A stretch of DNA of 34,560 bases from Gammaproteobacteria bacterium (GTDB lineage: Bacteria; Pseudomonadota; Gammaproteobacteria; Eutrophobiales; Eutrophobiaceae). Position numbers and translations under genes: made by a program. The stretch lies in contig JAPOQU010000123.1 in the NCBI GenBank assembly GCA_026710545.1, positions 1 through 34,560 on the forward strand. Reading direction: 5' to 3'. Shown here one piece after another: positions 1-7,527 of this stretch; the first letter of the stretch is position 1; the number at the start of each line of letters is the position of its first letter. Below the pieces are notes generated by a model. The model had not been told where the DNA came from. It searched no databases and saw only the letters and a list, made by a program, of their open reading frames with translations.

Positions 1-207
1 CCCATGCAGGCCGCATTTCGCGAGGAGCACGGCTTGCAGTGCGGGATTTGCACGCCCGGCATGATCATGAGTGCGCTCGACCTGCTGCAGAACAACGCAG
101 AGCCGACGGAAAATGAGATCCGGGACTGGCTGGAAGGCAACCTGTGCCGGTGCACGGGCTATGACAACATCGTCAAGTCGATACAGACAGCGGCGAAGGC
201 GAGCTAA
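1..207 (+). CDS. (2Fe-2S)-binding subunit of a xanthine dehydrogenase-family Mo hydroxylase (3' part)
   Basis: This is the C-terminal part of the small iron-sulfur subunit of a molybdenum hydroxylase; the reading frame is open at the window edge, so the N-terminal ferredoxin-like domain is missing. The visible part carries the CGICTPGM motif and, about 35 residues later, CRCTG. Together these are the four cysteines of the second, alpha-helical [2Fe-2S] domain of the CoxS/XdhC family. In the complex this subunit passes electrons from the molybdenum centre to FAD. It ends 42 bases before the FAD subunit, so the two are almost certainly one operon. The ATG at base 4 is internal to the family domain and is not the true start. 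The assignment is by motif and context; the substrate cannot be told. Confidence 0.93.
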   Translation, partial: PMQAAFREEHGLQCGICTPGMIMSALDLLQNNAEPTENEIRDWLEGNLCRCTGYDNIVKSIQTAAKAS

Positions 208-249
208 CCCCCATCTTCATACGCACGGCCAGGCAAGAGGAAACGAATC

Positions 250-1080
250 ATGTACCAGTTTGATTATCAGACACCCGACTCGATCGAAGCCGCGCTGGCG
301 GCGTTGCGCGGGAATGACGAGGCGAAAATCCTGGCCGGCGGTATGACGCTGTTGCCGACAATGAAGATGCGCCTGGCCCGTCCCGATGTGCTGATCGATA
401 TCAACTGCATCGGATCGCTCGCCGGGATCGGGAAGGAGGACGGAGCGATCGTGATCGGTGCGATGACGCGCCATGCCGACGTTGCCGCCTCGAAGCCCGT
501 ACGGGATAACATCCCCGCCCTCGCGGACCTGGCGGAGGCAATCGGGGATCCCCAGGTGCGTAACCGCGGCACGCTGGGTGGCTCCGTCGCCAATAACGAT
601 CCCACGGCCGACTATCCGGCCGGGCTCGTCGGTCTGGGCGCCACGGTCGTCACCGACCGGCGCGAGATTGCCGCCGATGATTTTTTCACCGATATGTTCG
701 AAACCGCACTTGAGGACGACGAGATCATCACCGCAGTGCGCTTCCCGGTTCCCGAACGCGCCGCTTACATGAAGTTTCCCAATCCCGCCTCGCGCTACGC
801 CATCGTCGGCGTCATGGTGGCGCAGGCCCCGGACGGAATCCGTGTCGCGGTGACCGGCGCCGGACCCTGCGTGTTCCGGGTTGCGGCAATGGAGGATGCG
901 CTGCAGCAGGATTTCACGCCGGACGCCATCGCATCGATCGCGGTGGACGGCGCCGGGTTCAACGAGGATATTCACGCCAGCGCCGCGTATCGCGCCCATC
1001 TCGTGACCGTGATGGCCAGGCGCGCGCTGGCTGCGTTGGGCTGGCCCGGGACTCTCAGACCGGTTTCGGTGGTGACCTGA
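250..1080 (+). CDS. FAD-binding subunit of a xanthine dehydrogenase-family Mo hydroxylase
   Basis: The 276-residue protein has the usual length of CoxM/CutM-type medium subunits. It opens with a typical N-terminus and then shows the first FAD pyrophosphate-binding loop (AGGMTLLP, near residue 34) and the second one (GTLGGSVANNDP, near residue 110). The C-terminal third matches the CO dehydrogenase flavoprotein C-terminal domain in character. It transfers electrons from the iron-sulfur subunit to the final acceptor. An AGAGGAAA ribosome-binding site lies a suitable distance before the ATG. It follows the iron-sulfur subunit directly, but the catalytic subunit is not next: the downstream neighbours are three convergent Rid genes, and the large subunit appears 6.4 kb away. 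Subunit order S-M without L is unusual and suggests rearrangement, or that another L gene lies upstream of the window. Confidence 0.95.
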   Translation: MYQFDYQTPDSIEAALAALRGNDEAKILAGGMTLLPTMKMRLARPDVLIDINCIGSLAGIGKEDGAIVIGAMTRHADVAASKPVRDNIPALADLAEAIGDPQVRNRGTLGGSVANNDPTADYPAGLVGLGATVVTDRREIAADDFFTDMFETALEDDEIITAVRFPVPERAAYMKFPNPASRYAIVGVMVAQAPDGIRVAVTGAGPCVFRVAAMEDALQQDFTPDAIASIAVDGAGFNEDIHASAAYRAHLVTVMARRALAALGWPGTLRPVSVVT

Positions 1081-1110
1081 GGCCGGATATCGTTGTGGCG
1101 GCGGCTTGCC

Positions 1111-1623
1111 TCAGTCGGCGGGCACGTGCGCGATGAGTTCTATCTCTACCAGGCCCCTGTCGGGGAACAATTCGCTGATGCCGATCGCCGTCCAGGCCGT
1201 GTAAGGCGCCGGCAGGTATTCATCCTTTACCGCCATGAACGCGCCGATATGCGCGCCCTTGTCGCCGTCGAAATGGGGACTGTCGAAGACGTGGAAGGTC
1301 GTGAGTTTTACGACTTGGTCGAAGCTCGCTCCCGCCGCGTCCAGCGTTGCCTTGATGGCCGAGAAAGCCTTATGGAGTTCTACCTGGTACTGTTCCGGCG
1401 TGGCGGGACTGTCCCCGGGGGCCTCGGCCACGACGCCGGAGAGGAACAGGTAGTCGCCCGCACGGTAGGCGGGAGAAAAATGGTATAGCTCATAGAGATC
1501 CATATCCTGGCTGGTGGCGATGATCGCCTCACCGGCCGCTCCGGTCTTGTTGAAATTGTCGCCTGCCGCGAGGGGTGCCGCGCACAGCATTGCAGTTGCC
1601 AGTACCAGTACGAATCGGTTCAT
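1111..1623 (-). CDS. RidA-family protein with N-terminal signal peptide
   Basis: This 170-residue protein starts with MNRF followed by a hydrophobic run and an alanine-rich cleavage region near residue 20, so it looks exported to the periplasm. The rest is one YjgF/YER057c/UK114 (Rid) domain, recognised from the SGVVAEAPGD segment, the DQVVKLTTFHV segment and the C-terminal VEIELIAHV strand. I chose the ATG at 1623 because a GGGAG ribosome-binding site sits six bases upstream; the longer open frame to 1701 would run through the preceding gene and add a highly basic extension. The position corresponding to the catalytic arginine of archetypal RidA (in PARS) reads APYTAW, so imine-deaminase activity is doubtful. 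It is the last of three Rid genes in one direction. Exported Rid proteins are less common than cytoplasmic ones. Confidence 0.88.
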   Translation of the reverse strand: MNRFVLVLATAMLCAAPLAAGDNFNKTGAAGEAIIATSQDMDLYELYHFSPAYRAGDYLFLSGVVAEAPGDSPATPEQYQVELHKAFSAIKATLDAAGASFDQVVKLTTFHVFDSPHFDGDKGAHIGAFMAVKDEYLPAPYTAWTAIGISELFPDRGLVEIELIAHVPAD

Positions 1624-1661
1624 CAAACGCTCCCGTGAAATGTGTTTTGGATGGTTCGGGC

Positions 1662-2048
1662 TCAGGCTTTGGCGGCGACGAGATCGACCTCGACCAGCCA
1701 TTCCTGCTTCGCCAGCGCCTTGACGACAATGCCCGTGGACGCGGGCCGCGCATCACCGAAGAACCTGGCGCGGACCTTTGCCATCGGCCAGAAGTCTTCC
1801 TCGTTCGTCACGTAGGTCGTTACCTTGACGACATCATCGATCCCCATACCGGCGGATTCCAGGATGGCCATGAGATTGACCCAGGTGGCTTCAGTCTGGG
1901 CCTCGACTCCTTCGGGCGTGGTGCCGTCGGGCAATATGCCTACCTGTCCGGCGGTGTGGAGGACGCGCGCGTTCGGCGGTATCTCGATGCCGTGGCTGTA
2001 GGCTGCAAGCGGCGGAGCGATCGTGTCGGGTACATGCTTCTTGTTCAT
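1662..2048 (-). CDS. RidA-family protein
   Basis: This is a 128-residue single-domain Rid protein of ordinary family length. Characteristic segments are the N-terminal AAYSHGIEIP, the TAGQVGILPDG turn, DDVVKVTTYVT and the final VEVDLVAAKA strand. Rid proteins form trimers with active sites between subunits; the archetype hydrolyses reactive enamines and imines released by amino acid-metabolising enzymes. Here the segment aligned with PARS of RidA reads PASTGI, so the key arginine is absent and it is better placed among the less well understood Rid subfamilies. A strong AGGGAGGT ribosome-binding site precedes the ATG. It ends 38 bases before the start codon of the exported Rid gene downstream and follows a third Rid gene; the three may share a transcript. 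Confidence 0.92.
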   Translation of the reverse strand: MNKKHVPDTIAPPLAAYSHGIEIPPNARVLHTAGQVGILPDGTTPEGVEAQTEATWVNLMAILESAGMGIDDVVKVTTYVTNEEDFWPMAKVRARFFGDARPASTGIVVKALAKQEWLVEVDLVAAKA

Positions 2049-2100
2049 GGGACCTCCCTTGACTGTGACTGGAAAATGATGATTTTGCCGTAACGTCTGC

Positions 2101-2123
2101 GGGGACAGAATTAATTCTGTCCC
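2101..2123. repeat. REP-like palindrome, copy 1
   Basis: The sequence GGGACAGAATTAATTCTGTCCC (2102-2123) is a perfect 22-base palindrome between two Rid genes. A closely identical copy lies at 2595-2622. The pattern is typical of short interspersed palindromes spread by REP-associated transposases in proteobacteria. Confidence 0.85.
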
Positions 2124-2154
2124 AGCCTTGAGTTACATTTCGTCGATCCGCGCT

Positions 2155-2556
2155 TCAATCGAGCTGCGCAATACACTCGAGCTCAATCATCATCTCCGGC
2201 GCCGCCAGGCGGGTGCAGCCGATCCAGGTCGCTGCGGGCGGCGCCGACGCCGCGTCCTGGTAGAACCCGATGCGAACGTCGTTGTTGGCCACTAACGCAT
2301 CCATGTCGGTGGTGAAGACGGTTTCCTTGAGCACGTTCTGCAAGGTCGCGCCGTTGGCTTCCAGCGTCTCCTTGAGGTCGGTGTAGACCTGCTTGACCTG
2401 CGCCCTCATGTCGCCCGCGCCGATGATATTTCCCTCGGCGTCCCAGCTGACGCAACCCGAGACATACAACGTGTTCCCGGCCCTGCAGGTCTGCGCGTAG
2501 TAGAAGGCTTTCTCAAGACCGGGGCGCTTGTGGTAGATCTGGTCGGCTTTGGGCAT
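2155..2556 (-). CDS. RidA-family protein
   Basis: This 133-residue protein has one Rid domain: the N-terminal segment with GNTLYVSGCVSWDAEG, the middle segment TLQNVLKETVFTTD, and the closing MMIELECIAQ strand. The PARS-equivalent region reads PPAATWIG, so the arginine of archetypal RidA is missing, as in the two neighbouring paralogues. The three proteins share little sequence apart from the fold signature, so they are not a recent triplication. A GGAGGAA ribosome-binding site stands in front of the ATG. The gene is bracketed by two near-identical palindromes at 2101 and 2595, which is unusual and could reflect insertion as a cassette. Because it lies inside a Mo-hydroxylase/quinoprotein locus, a role in removing reactive imines made from a nitrogen-containing substrate is plausible but unproven. 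Confidence 0.92.
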   Translation of the reverse strand: MPKADQIYHKRPGLEKAFYYAQTCRAGNTLYVSGCVSWDAEGNIIGAGDMRAQVKQVYTDLKETLEANGATLQNVLKETVFTTDMDALVANNDVRIGFYQDAASAPPAATWIGCTRLAAPEMMIELECIAQLD

Positions 2557-2594
2557 GGTGGTTCCTCCGGATTATTGTTATTGCTGTGTAAGTT

Positions 2595-2622
2595 CCGGGG
2601 ACAGAATTAATTCTGTCCCCGG
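2595..2622. repeat. REP-like palindrome, copy 2
   Basis: A perfect 28-base palindrome whose core is the same as the element at 2101 (GGGACAGAATTAATTCTGTCCC), with longer arms. It lies between the third Rid gene and the end of the TonB-dependent receptor, and could also act as a hairpin between the two minus-strand genes. Confidence 0.88.
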
Positions 2623-2673
2623 TCTCAGCCGCATCGGAAATGTACACGCGCTGGCGGTTCGCACCGGGTTTCG

Positions 2674-5175
2674 CTAGAAGTTGATGCGCAGCGATCCCGC
2701 GTACCACCTCGGACGATTGAAGAAGCACTCGACGCTGTTGAAGTCCGTCCCGACGTCGTAGATCTGCGTGCAGTAGAACTTGTTACCGATATTGTGGACC
2801 GCAAACGACGCCTCCCAGCGGCCGTCTTTGCTGGTATAGCTGGCGCGCGCATTGACGATCGCATAGGCGTCCTGCTCTCCGGCGGGCGCTTCCGACAACA
2901 GCATGTTCTGGTCGCTGCGCCAATTGAAATCCGCCTGCACGGCGAAGTTGCCCCCCAGGCCGGTGTTTTCAAACGAGACAGGCCACTGGTAGCGCACCAG
3001 GCCGTTGGCGGACCACTCCGGCGCTCTTGGGAATTCCCGATCAAGCGGCTGGGTAAACTCACGGCCGGTGTTTGAGTCGGTGAACGGGAAAGTGACGTCA
3101 TAGGCCTCTGCCTGCAGGTACGCCACGCCGCCTTTGACATCCAGGCCCTCCACCGGCGAGCCCTCGATCTCGAGTTCGCCGCCGTAGATTTCGGCGTCCT
3201 GGTTGGATATAAAGTTCGCCTGGCCCTCGAAAATGAAGGCCTGGAAATCATCGTAGTCGTAGTAGAACGCGGACGCGTTCACGCGCCAGCGGTTATCCGC
3301 CAGGGTTTGCTTGAAGCCGATTTCATAGGCCTTGAGCACCTCTTCCTTGAACGGAACCTGCTCGGGCCTTAACGAATCGCCCACCCCTGACCCGTTGAAG
3401 CCGCCGCCCTTGACGCCGCGGTTGAACGTGAAGTACGTCAGCAGGTCATCGTTGACCTGCCAGTCGAGCCCTACCTTGGCCGACCACAGGCCTTTATCAT
3501 AGACGGCAAGGTCGCCGGCCGAATCCTTGTTGTGTACGACCAGGTAAGCAGCGGGTTCCGCAGGGGCCAGGTAACCTCTTGGCTCGTCAGCCGGCCAGAC
3601 GTCGAGCAGGAAGATGTAGTCTATTTCTTTCTCCTCTTCGATCCAGCGGAAACCGGTGGTCAGCGTCAACTGGGACGTCAGGTCGAACTCGGTCTGGGCG
3701 AATATCGAATACGAATCCGTTTTCTGTTCCCAGTACCCGGACGCGAGGAATACACCCGCATCATGTGACGTGGGTTGCACGCCGCAGGTCTGGGGTAAAT
3801 CTTCGAACCCGCCCCCCCCAAAGCAAGGAATTTCAGTGCCGACGGCGCCAATCAGCCAATCAGCCGGTACTATGGAACCTCTGTCCTGAGGACTGGGCGA
3901 ACTGCCGATCGTCTCTACGTCGGAACGTAACGTGACGCCCGTACCGTAGTCGCCACGGATACGCAGGTAGTAGCCCCCTGCCACCCAGCTAAAGCGCTCC
4001 GCCTCCCCGCTGATACGGATTTCCTGCGAGAATTGTTCGGTGTCGTTCGCCAGGAAGGTTTCCAGGACCGGAAACGGCGTACCGTCGCTGTCCTCCATGT
4101 ACTTTTTATCGACGTGGTACCAGTCGGTGATCGAGACGAAATCGAAGTTTTCGCCATCCACGTCAAGGCGGGCGCCGCCGCCCCAGGTGTGCAGGTCGGA
4201 GAAGCCGATGAAGTCATGGTGTACGTTGCGCCTGCCGTCGTCCGGCTCCTTCCAACCGAAATAATCGCAGCCGGGACAATCTACCGAGGGCTGAAGACCG
4301 TCTTCAGGTGAGCCAGCCAACGGGTTTGCTGTGACCTCATTTGGTCCTCGAATATAACCGAACCCGGTGTCCGGGTCGTAGCTGGCCGGCAGGATTAACA
4401 GGGCGCCGTCGATGAGTTCGCTGTAAGACCCGCGGCCGTTGAGGAGCAGGGTCACGTTATCGCTGATCTCGAACAGGACCTGACCGCGTAACGAAGCCGT
4501 GTTATCGTCGAACGGGTCCGGTCCGAGGGAGTTTTTGGCATAGCCGTCGTGCCAGTTCCCGGTGCCGGCGAAGCGGACGGACACCTTTTCGCTGATACCG
4601 CCGCCGATCGCGGCTTCGAAGCCCACGTTATCGAACCTGCCGTACTTGGCTTCGGCGTACGCCTCGAATTCCTGTGTCGGCTTGTTGGTGGTGAACGATA
4701 TGGCGCCGCCGGTAGCGTTCCTGCCCCACAGCGTGCCCTGGGGCCCGCGCAGGATTTCTACCTGCTCCAGGTCGAACAGCTGGAAACCCGAAGCGGAGGC
4801 CTGGCTGACGTAGGCCTCGTCGACATAGACCGCGGTCGGGTGCTCCTGGTGATCGGCGAAATCGACCTGGAGAACGCCGCGCACGGCGAAACCGTATGAC
4901 TGGCGGGAGTTGGGCTGCACGAGCTGCACGCCGGGCGCCATGTCGGGTACCCAGGTTGTATCCTGCATGCCGAGTTGACGAATCTGGTCGCCCGTCAAGG
5001 CGGTAATGGCGATACCGACGTCCTGGATGTTCTGCGCGCGTTTCTGCGCAGTGACGACGATCTCTTCCAGCACCTGCGCGGCGGCGTTCATGCCGGTCAG
5101 CAAAAACGTCGTTGCAAGGATTGAGATGAGCGCTACGGAATACGGGCGCCTTTGCCCGGATGTCTGTTGATGCAT
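2674..5175 (-). CDS. TonB-dependent receptor
   Basis: An 833-residue outer-membrane receptor. It has a signal peptide (basic start, hydrophobic core, AAAQ cleavage region near residue 34), then a TonB-box/plug start of the EEIVVTAQKR type at about residues 37-46, a plug domain with the RGPQGTLWGRNATGGAI signature near residue 145, and a beta-barrel ending in a C-terminal phenylalanine (LRINF), the signal for outer-membrane insertion. Such receptors import scarce large or hydrophobic molecules using TonB energy. The EIVVTA/plug type is common among receptors for organic nutrients in aquatic proteobacteria, though siderophore uptake cannot be excluded. A GAGGGG ribosome-binding site precedes the ATG. 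It is divergent from the quinoprotein gene across a 352-base region containing repeated GGTACCAAA-like sites. Confidence 0.96.
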   Translation of the reverse strand: MHQQTSGQRRPYSVALISILATTFLLTGMNAAAQVLEEIVVTAQKRAQNIQDVGIAITALTGDQIRQLGMQDTTWVPDMAPGVQLVQPNSRQSYGFAVRGVLQVDFADHQEHPTAVYVDEAYVSQASASGFQLFDLEQVEILRGPQGTLWGRNATGGAISFTTNKPTQEFEAYAEAKYGRFDNVGFEAAIGGGISEKVSVRFAGTGNWHDGYAKNSLGPDPFDDNTASLRGQVLFEISDNVTLLLNGRGSYSELIDGALLILPASYDPDTGFGYIRGPNEVTANPLAGSPEDGLQPSVDCPGCDYFGWKEPDDGRRNVHHDFIGFSDLHTWGGGARLDVDGENFDFVSITDWYHVDKKYMEDSDGTPFPVLETFLANDTEQFSQEIRISGEAERFSWVAGGYYLRIRGDYGTGVTLRSDVETIGSSPSPQDRGSIVPADWLIGAVGTEIPCFGGGGFEDLPQTCGVQPTSHDAGVFLASGYWEQKTDSYSIFAQTEFDLTSQLTLTTGFRWIEEEKEIDYIFLLDVWPADEPRGYLAPAEPAAYLVVHNKDSAGDLAVYDKGLWSAKVGLDWQVNDDLLTYFTFNRGVKGGGFNGSGVGDSLRPEQVPFKEEVLKAYEIGFKQTLADNRWRVNASAFYYDYDDFQAFIFEGQANFISNQDAEIYGGELEIEGSPVEGLDVKGGVAYLQAEAYDVTFPFTDSNTGREFTQPLDREFPRAPEWSANGLVRYQWPVSFENTGLGGNFAVQADFNWRSDQNMLLSEAPAGEQDAYAIVNARASYTSKDGRWEASFAVHNIGNKFYCTQIYDVGTDFNSVECFFNRPRWYAGSLRINF

Positions 5176-5236
5176 GGTCAGCTACCCCTCTATGTTAACT
5201 CCGAACGGCAAAAAGTGATGTGTTCCCTACCAACGG

Positions 5237-5248
5237 TTTGGTACCAAA
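5237..5248. promoter_or_regulatory. Palindromic operator candidate
   Basis: TTTGGTACCAAA is a perfect 12-base palindrome 60 bases upstream of the receptor start. It is the most symmetric copy of the motif that recurs in this gap and before the acyl-CoA synthetase gene. Confidence 0.5.
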
Positions 5249-5444
5249 ACAATAAATTTAGTACCAGTCCATGAGAATATATCACATACCGCGGGGAATA
5301 CAACCGTTTTTGGTACGAAATATTTAAAGAAAGTACCAGGTAGTCCGGATGTATCGTAAACGGCTATAGAAACACCTCATCGATGATCAGCGCCAATGCG
5401 CTTCCAGGGCGGTATGATCGCACTATCGGGTAATTTTTTTCTAG

Positions 5445-5469
5445 ATATGGTACCAAAAACGTTATATGC
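5445..5469 (-). promoter_or_regulatory. Extended operator candidate, quinoprotein side
   Basis: Read on the minus strand, this 25-base element matches the plus-strand element at 12252-12276 at 21 of 25 positions (GCATATA, CGTTT and TGGTACCA are common to both). It starts about 60 bases before the quinoprotein start codon, a position suited to control of that promoter. Confidence 0.55.
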
Positions 5470-5527
5470 TTACGGCACGACCCTGGAGGTCGGCATTACA
5501 ATGTACGCAACCGGGAGATAGAACGTC

Positions 5528-7459
5528 ATGAGCAATCGGCACCTGTTACACCTGTTAACCCTGTTAACCTTGTTTGGCTACCTCTTCCCGGCAACGTCGG
5601 GGGCAACCGATATGGAAGCGGCCCCTCCGCCGCCTCCCGGAACCAAGTTTAACGTGCTCAACAGACCGTCGGGGGAGCCGAACGCTGCCGTGATTTACGC
5701 CCAGCGTTGCGCTGAATGCCACTCGCGCGCCTTTTTCTCGCCCACCATAGAACAGATGTCGAACCTGACCCCGGAAGAGGCGCACAAGGAGCTGACCTGG
5801 GGCGTCATGATGGAGTTCGCCAACGGCCTGGACGATTTTGAGCGATGGGAACTGGCCAAGTTCGTCACCAGTTTCAAAACGGACGAGGAAAGGGACCCGC
5901 GCGGCCACGGTTCAAAGATGTGCGAGAACAAAACGCCGCTGGTGACCGATGCCGAACATGACTGGCCAGGGTGGTCCAAGGACAACCGCTTCCATGCCAA
6001 TGCGACCAATTCAAAGCTCACCGCCGCGAGCGTGAAAAACCTCAAGCTCAAGTGGGCCGTGGGATTTCCGCAGGTCCATTCGTTCGTCAGCGGCGGGCAC
6101 AAGGTCGCCGTCGTCGGCGACCGCGTGTACGTGGGCAGTCTCAATCACTGGGTCTACTCGTTCGATGCGGACACCGGCTGCACGCACTGGGCATTCGAAG
6201 CTGAATTCCGCATTCGATCGAACGTCACCGTGCGCGATGGTGTCGCGGTATTCGGCGATACCGGGGCGAATGCCTACGCAGTGGACGCGGAAACAGGCCG
6301 GCTGCTCTGGCGCCAGAAAGTGGACTGGACGCCGACCTCCCGTGTGTCGGGTAATATTACGGTGCACGACGGCGTCGTCTACGTGCCCATATCAAACTAC
6401 CAGGAAGTGCTCAACATGGGTGGCCGGACCCTGGAATTCCCGTGCTGTACGACACGCGGCTCAATCTCCGCCTTTGACCTGCATACCGGTGAGCGCAAGT
6501 GGAAGACCTATACCATCGACCAGAGGTCCGAGTTTGTAGGCCTGACGCCAAACGGCGTGAATCGCTACGGCCCATCCGGAGTCACGGTGTTCTCGGCGAT
6601 CACGGTCGACGACAAGCGCGGCCTGTTGTACGTGCCGACCGCCAACCAGCAGACCGAGCCGGTCATTCCCGAATCCGACGCCGTGATCGCGCTCGATATG
6701 AAAACGGGCGCCAAGGTCTGGGTCAGGGGACTGGCGCCCGAGCAGTTCGGCGGCCAGGACGTCTACCACCTGGGCTGCGAGGCCTGGGTCGATGCCGAGC
6801 GGAAAACCTGCTCGCCCCTGAACCCGAAGGGGCAGGGTGACCGGGATATCGTGGCGCCCGTGATACTGGTGGAACGAGCGGACGGTAAGGAAGTCCTCAT
6901 GGCCGGATCCAAGGACGGCATGCTTTACGCGCTGGACCCGGACGCTGAAGGGGAAGTCCTGTGGCAGACCCGCCTCGGCAGAGGGGGGGAAGTCGGCGGC
7001 ATCCAGTGGGGTTTTTCCAGTGACGGCAAGAATGCTTACGTCCCCGTCCAGGATATGGATGCGGACATGCTGGCGGATGGCTCGTTTAGCGCGGTCGATC
7101 TCGTGACCGGTGAACAAGTATGGCGCGTCGAGAAAATGACTCCCGACTGTGAAGGTAAGCCGGCGCCGCCGTGCAGCAATGCTTTCGGCTTGCCCAGTAC
7201 CGTGTCGAACGACATCGTTTTCACGGGCTCCGCCGACGGCCTGTTGCGCGCCTATAACAAGGCGACCGGGGAACTGGTGTGGAGCTTCGATACGGCGATC
7301 GACTATGAAACCGTCAACGGTATCAAGGGCTACGGCGGCGGCCTGGGCTACGGCGGGCCGGTCATCGTGAACAACAGGTTGTTCCTGACATCCGGCAACG
7401 ACTATGCGCAGTTCGCGATGCCCGGGAATGTTCTGCTCATGTTCGAGCTCGACGAATAG
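5528..7459 (+). CDS. Secreted PQQ quinoprotein dehydrogenase with N-terminal cytochrome c domain
   Basis: The 643-residue protein has a signal peptide (residues 1-26), a proline-rich linker, a small cytochrome c domain with the haem-binding CAECH at residues 61-65, and then a beta-propeller of repeated tryptophan-docking blades to the C-terminus, such as GRLLWRQK and GEQVWRVE. Adjacent cysteines at residues 306-307 resemble the vicinal disulfide above PQQ in quinoprotein alcohol dehydrogenases. The domain order (cytochrome first, propeller second) and length match polyvinyl-alcohol-dehydrogenase-like enzymes better than methanol dehydrogenases, where a cytochrome is absent or C-terminal. It probably oxidises an alcohol in the periplasm and passes electrons to its own haem. 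A GGGAGA ribosome-binding site precedes the ATG. The Mo-hydroxylase large subunit follows 68 bases later, so the two are probably co-transcribed. Confidence 0.9.
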   Translation: MSNRHLLHLLTLLTLFGYLFPATSGATDMEAAPPPPPGTKFNVLNRPSGEPNAAVIYAQRCAECHSRAFFSPTIEQMSNLTPEEAHKELTWGVMMEFANGLDDFERWELAKFVTSFKTDEERDPRGHGSKMCENKTPLVTDAEHDWPGWSKDNRFHANATNSKLTAASVKNLKLKWAVGFPQVHSFVSGGHKVAVVGDRVYVGSLNHWVYSFDADTGCTHWAFEAEFRIRSNVTVRDGVAVFGDTGANAYAVDAETGRLLWRQKVDWTPTSRVSGNITVHDGVVYVPISNYQEVLNMGGRTLEFPCCTTRGSISAFDLHTGERKWKTYTIDQRSEFVGLTPNGVNRYGPSGVTVFSAITVDDKRGLLYVPTANQQTEPVIPESDAVIALDMKTGAKVWVRGLAPEQFGGQDVYHLGCEAWVDAERKTCSPLNPKGQGDRDIVAPVILVERADGKEVLMAGSKDGMLYALDPDAEGEVLWQTRLGRGGEVGGIQWGFSSDGKNAYVPVQDMDADMLADGSFSAVDLVTGEQVWRVEKMTPDCEGKPAPPCSNAFGLPSTVSNDIVFTGSADGLLRAYNKATGELVWSFDTAIDYETVNGIKGYGGGLGYGGPVIVNNRLFLTSGNDYAQFAMPGNVLLMFELDE

Positions 7460-7527
7460 CATGGCATGGCGGCGCTTCGATCGAAGGGCGTCATAGTGGG
7501 CATCACCGGGTGTGAAGGGGTAGAGCA

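Larger units (their letters stand above)
5176..5527. promoter_or_regulatory. Divergent regulatory region with repeated GGTACC-type sites
   Basis: This 352-base AT-richer gap separates the receptor (minus) and quinoprotein (plus) genes and must contain both promoters. I see no gene in it. It holds several related sites: TTTGGTACCAAA at 5237-5248 (perfect palindrome), TTTAGTACCAG at 5258-5268, TTTTTGGTACGAAA at 5307-5320, AAGTACCAGG at 5331-5340 and ATATGGTACCAAAAACG at 5445-5461. Several sites of one pattern in a divergent promoter are what a dimeric repressor or activator would need. The protein is unknown; the TetR-family gene at 9984-10646 is the obvious local candidate. Confidence 0.6.

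Noticed and set aside
217..999. Long open frame on the minus strand opposite the FAD subunit gene
   Set aside because: It is a shadow of the plus-strand gene in GC-rich DNA, with arginine- and histidine-rich text and no family motif.
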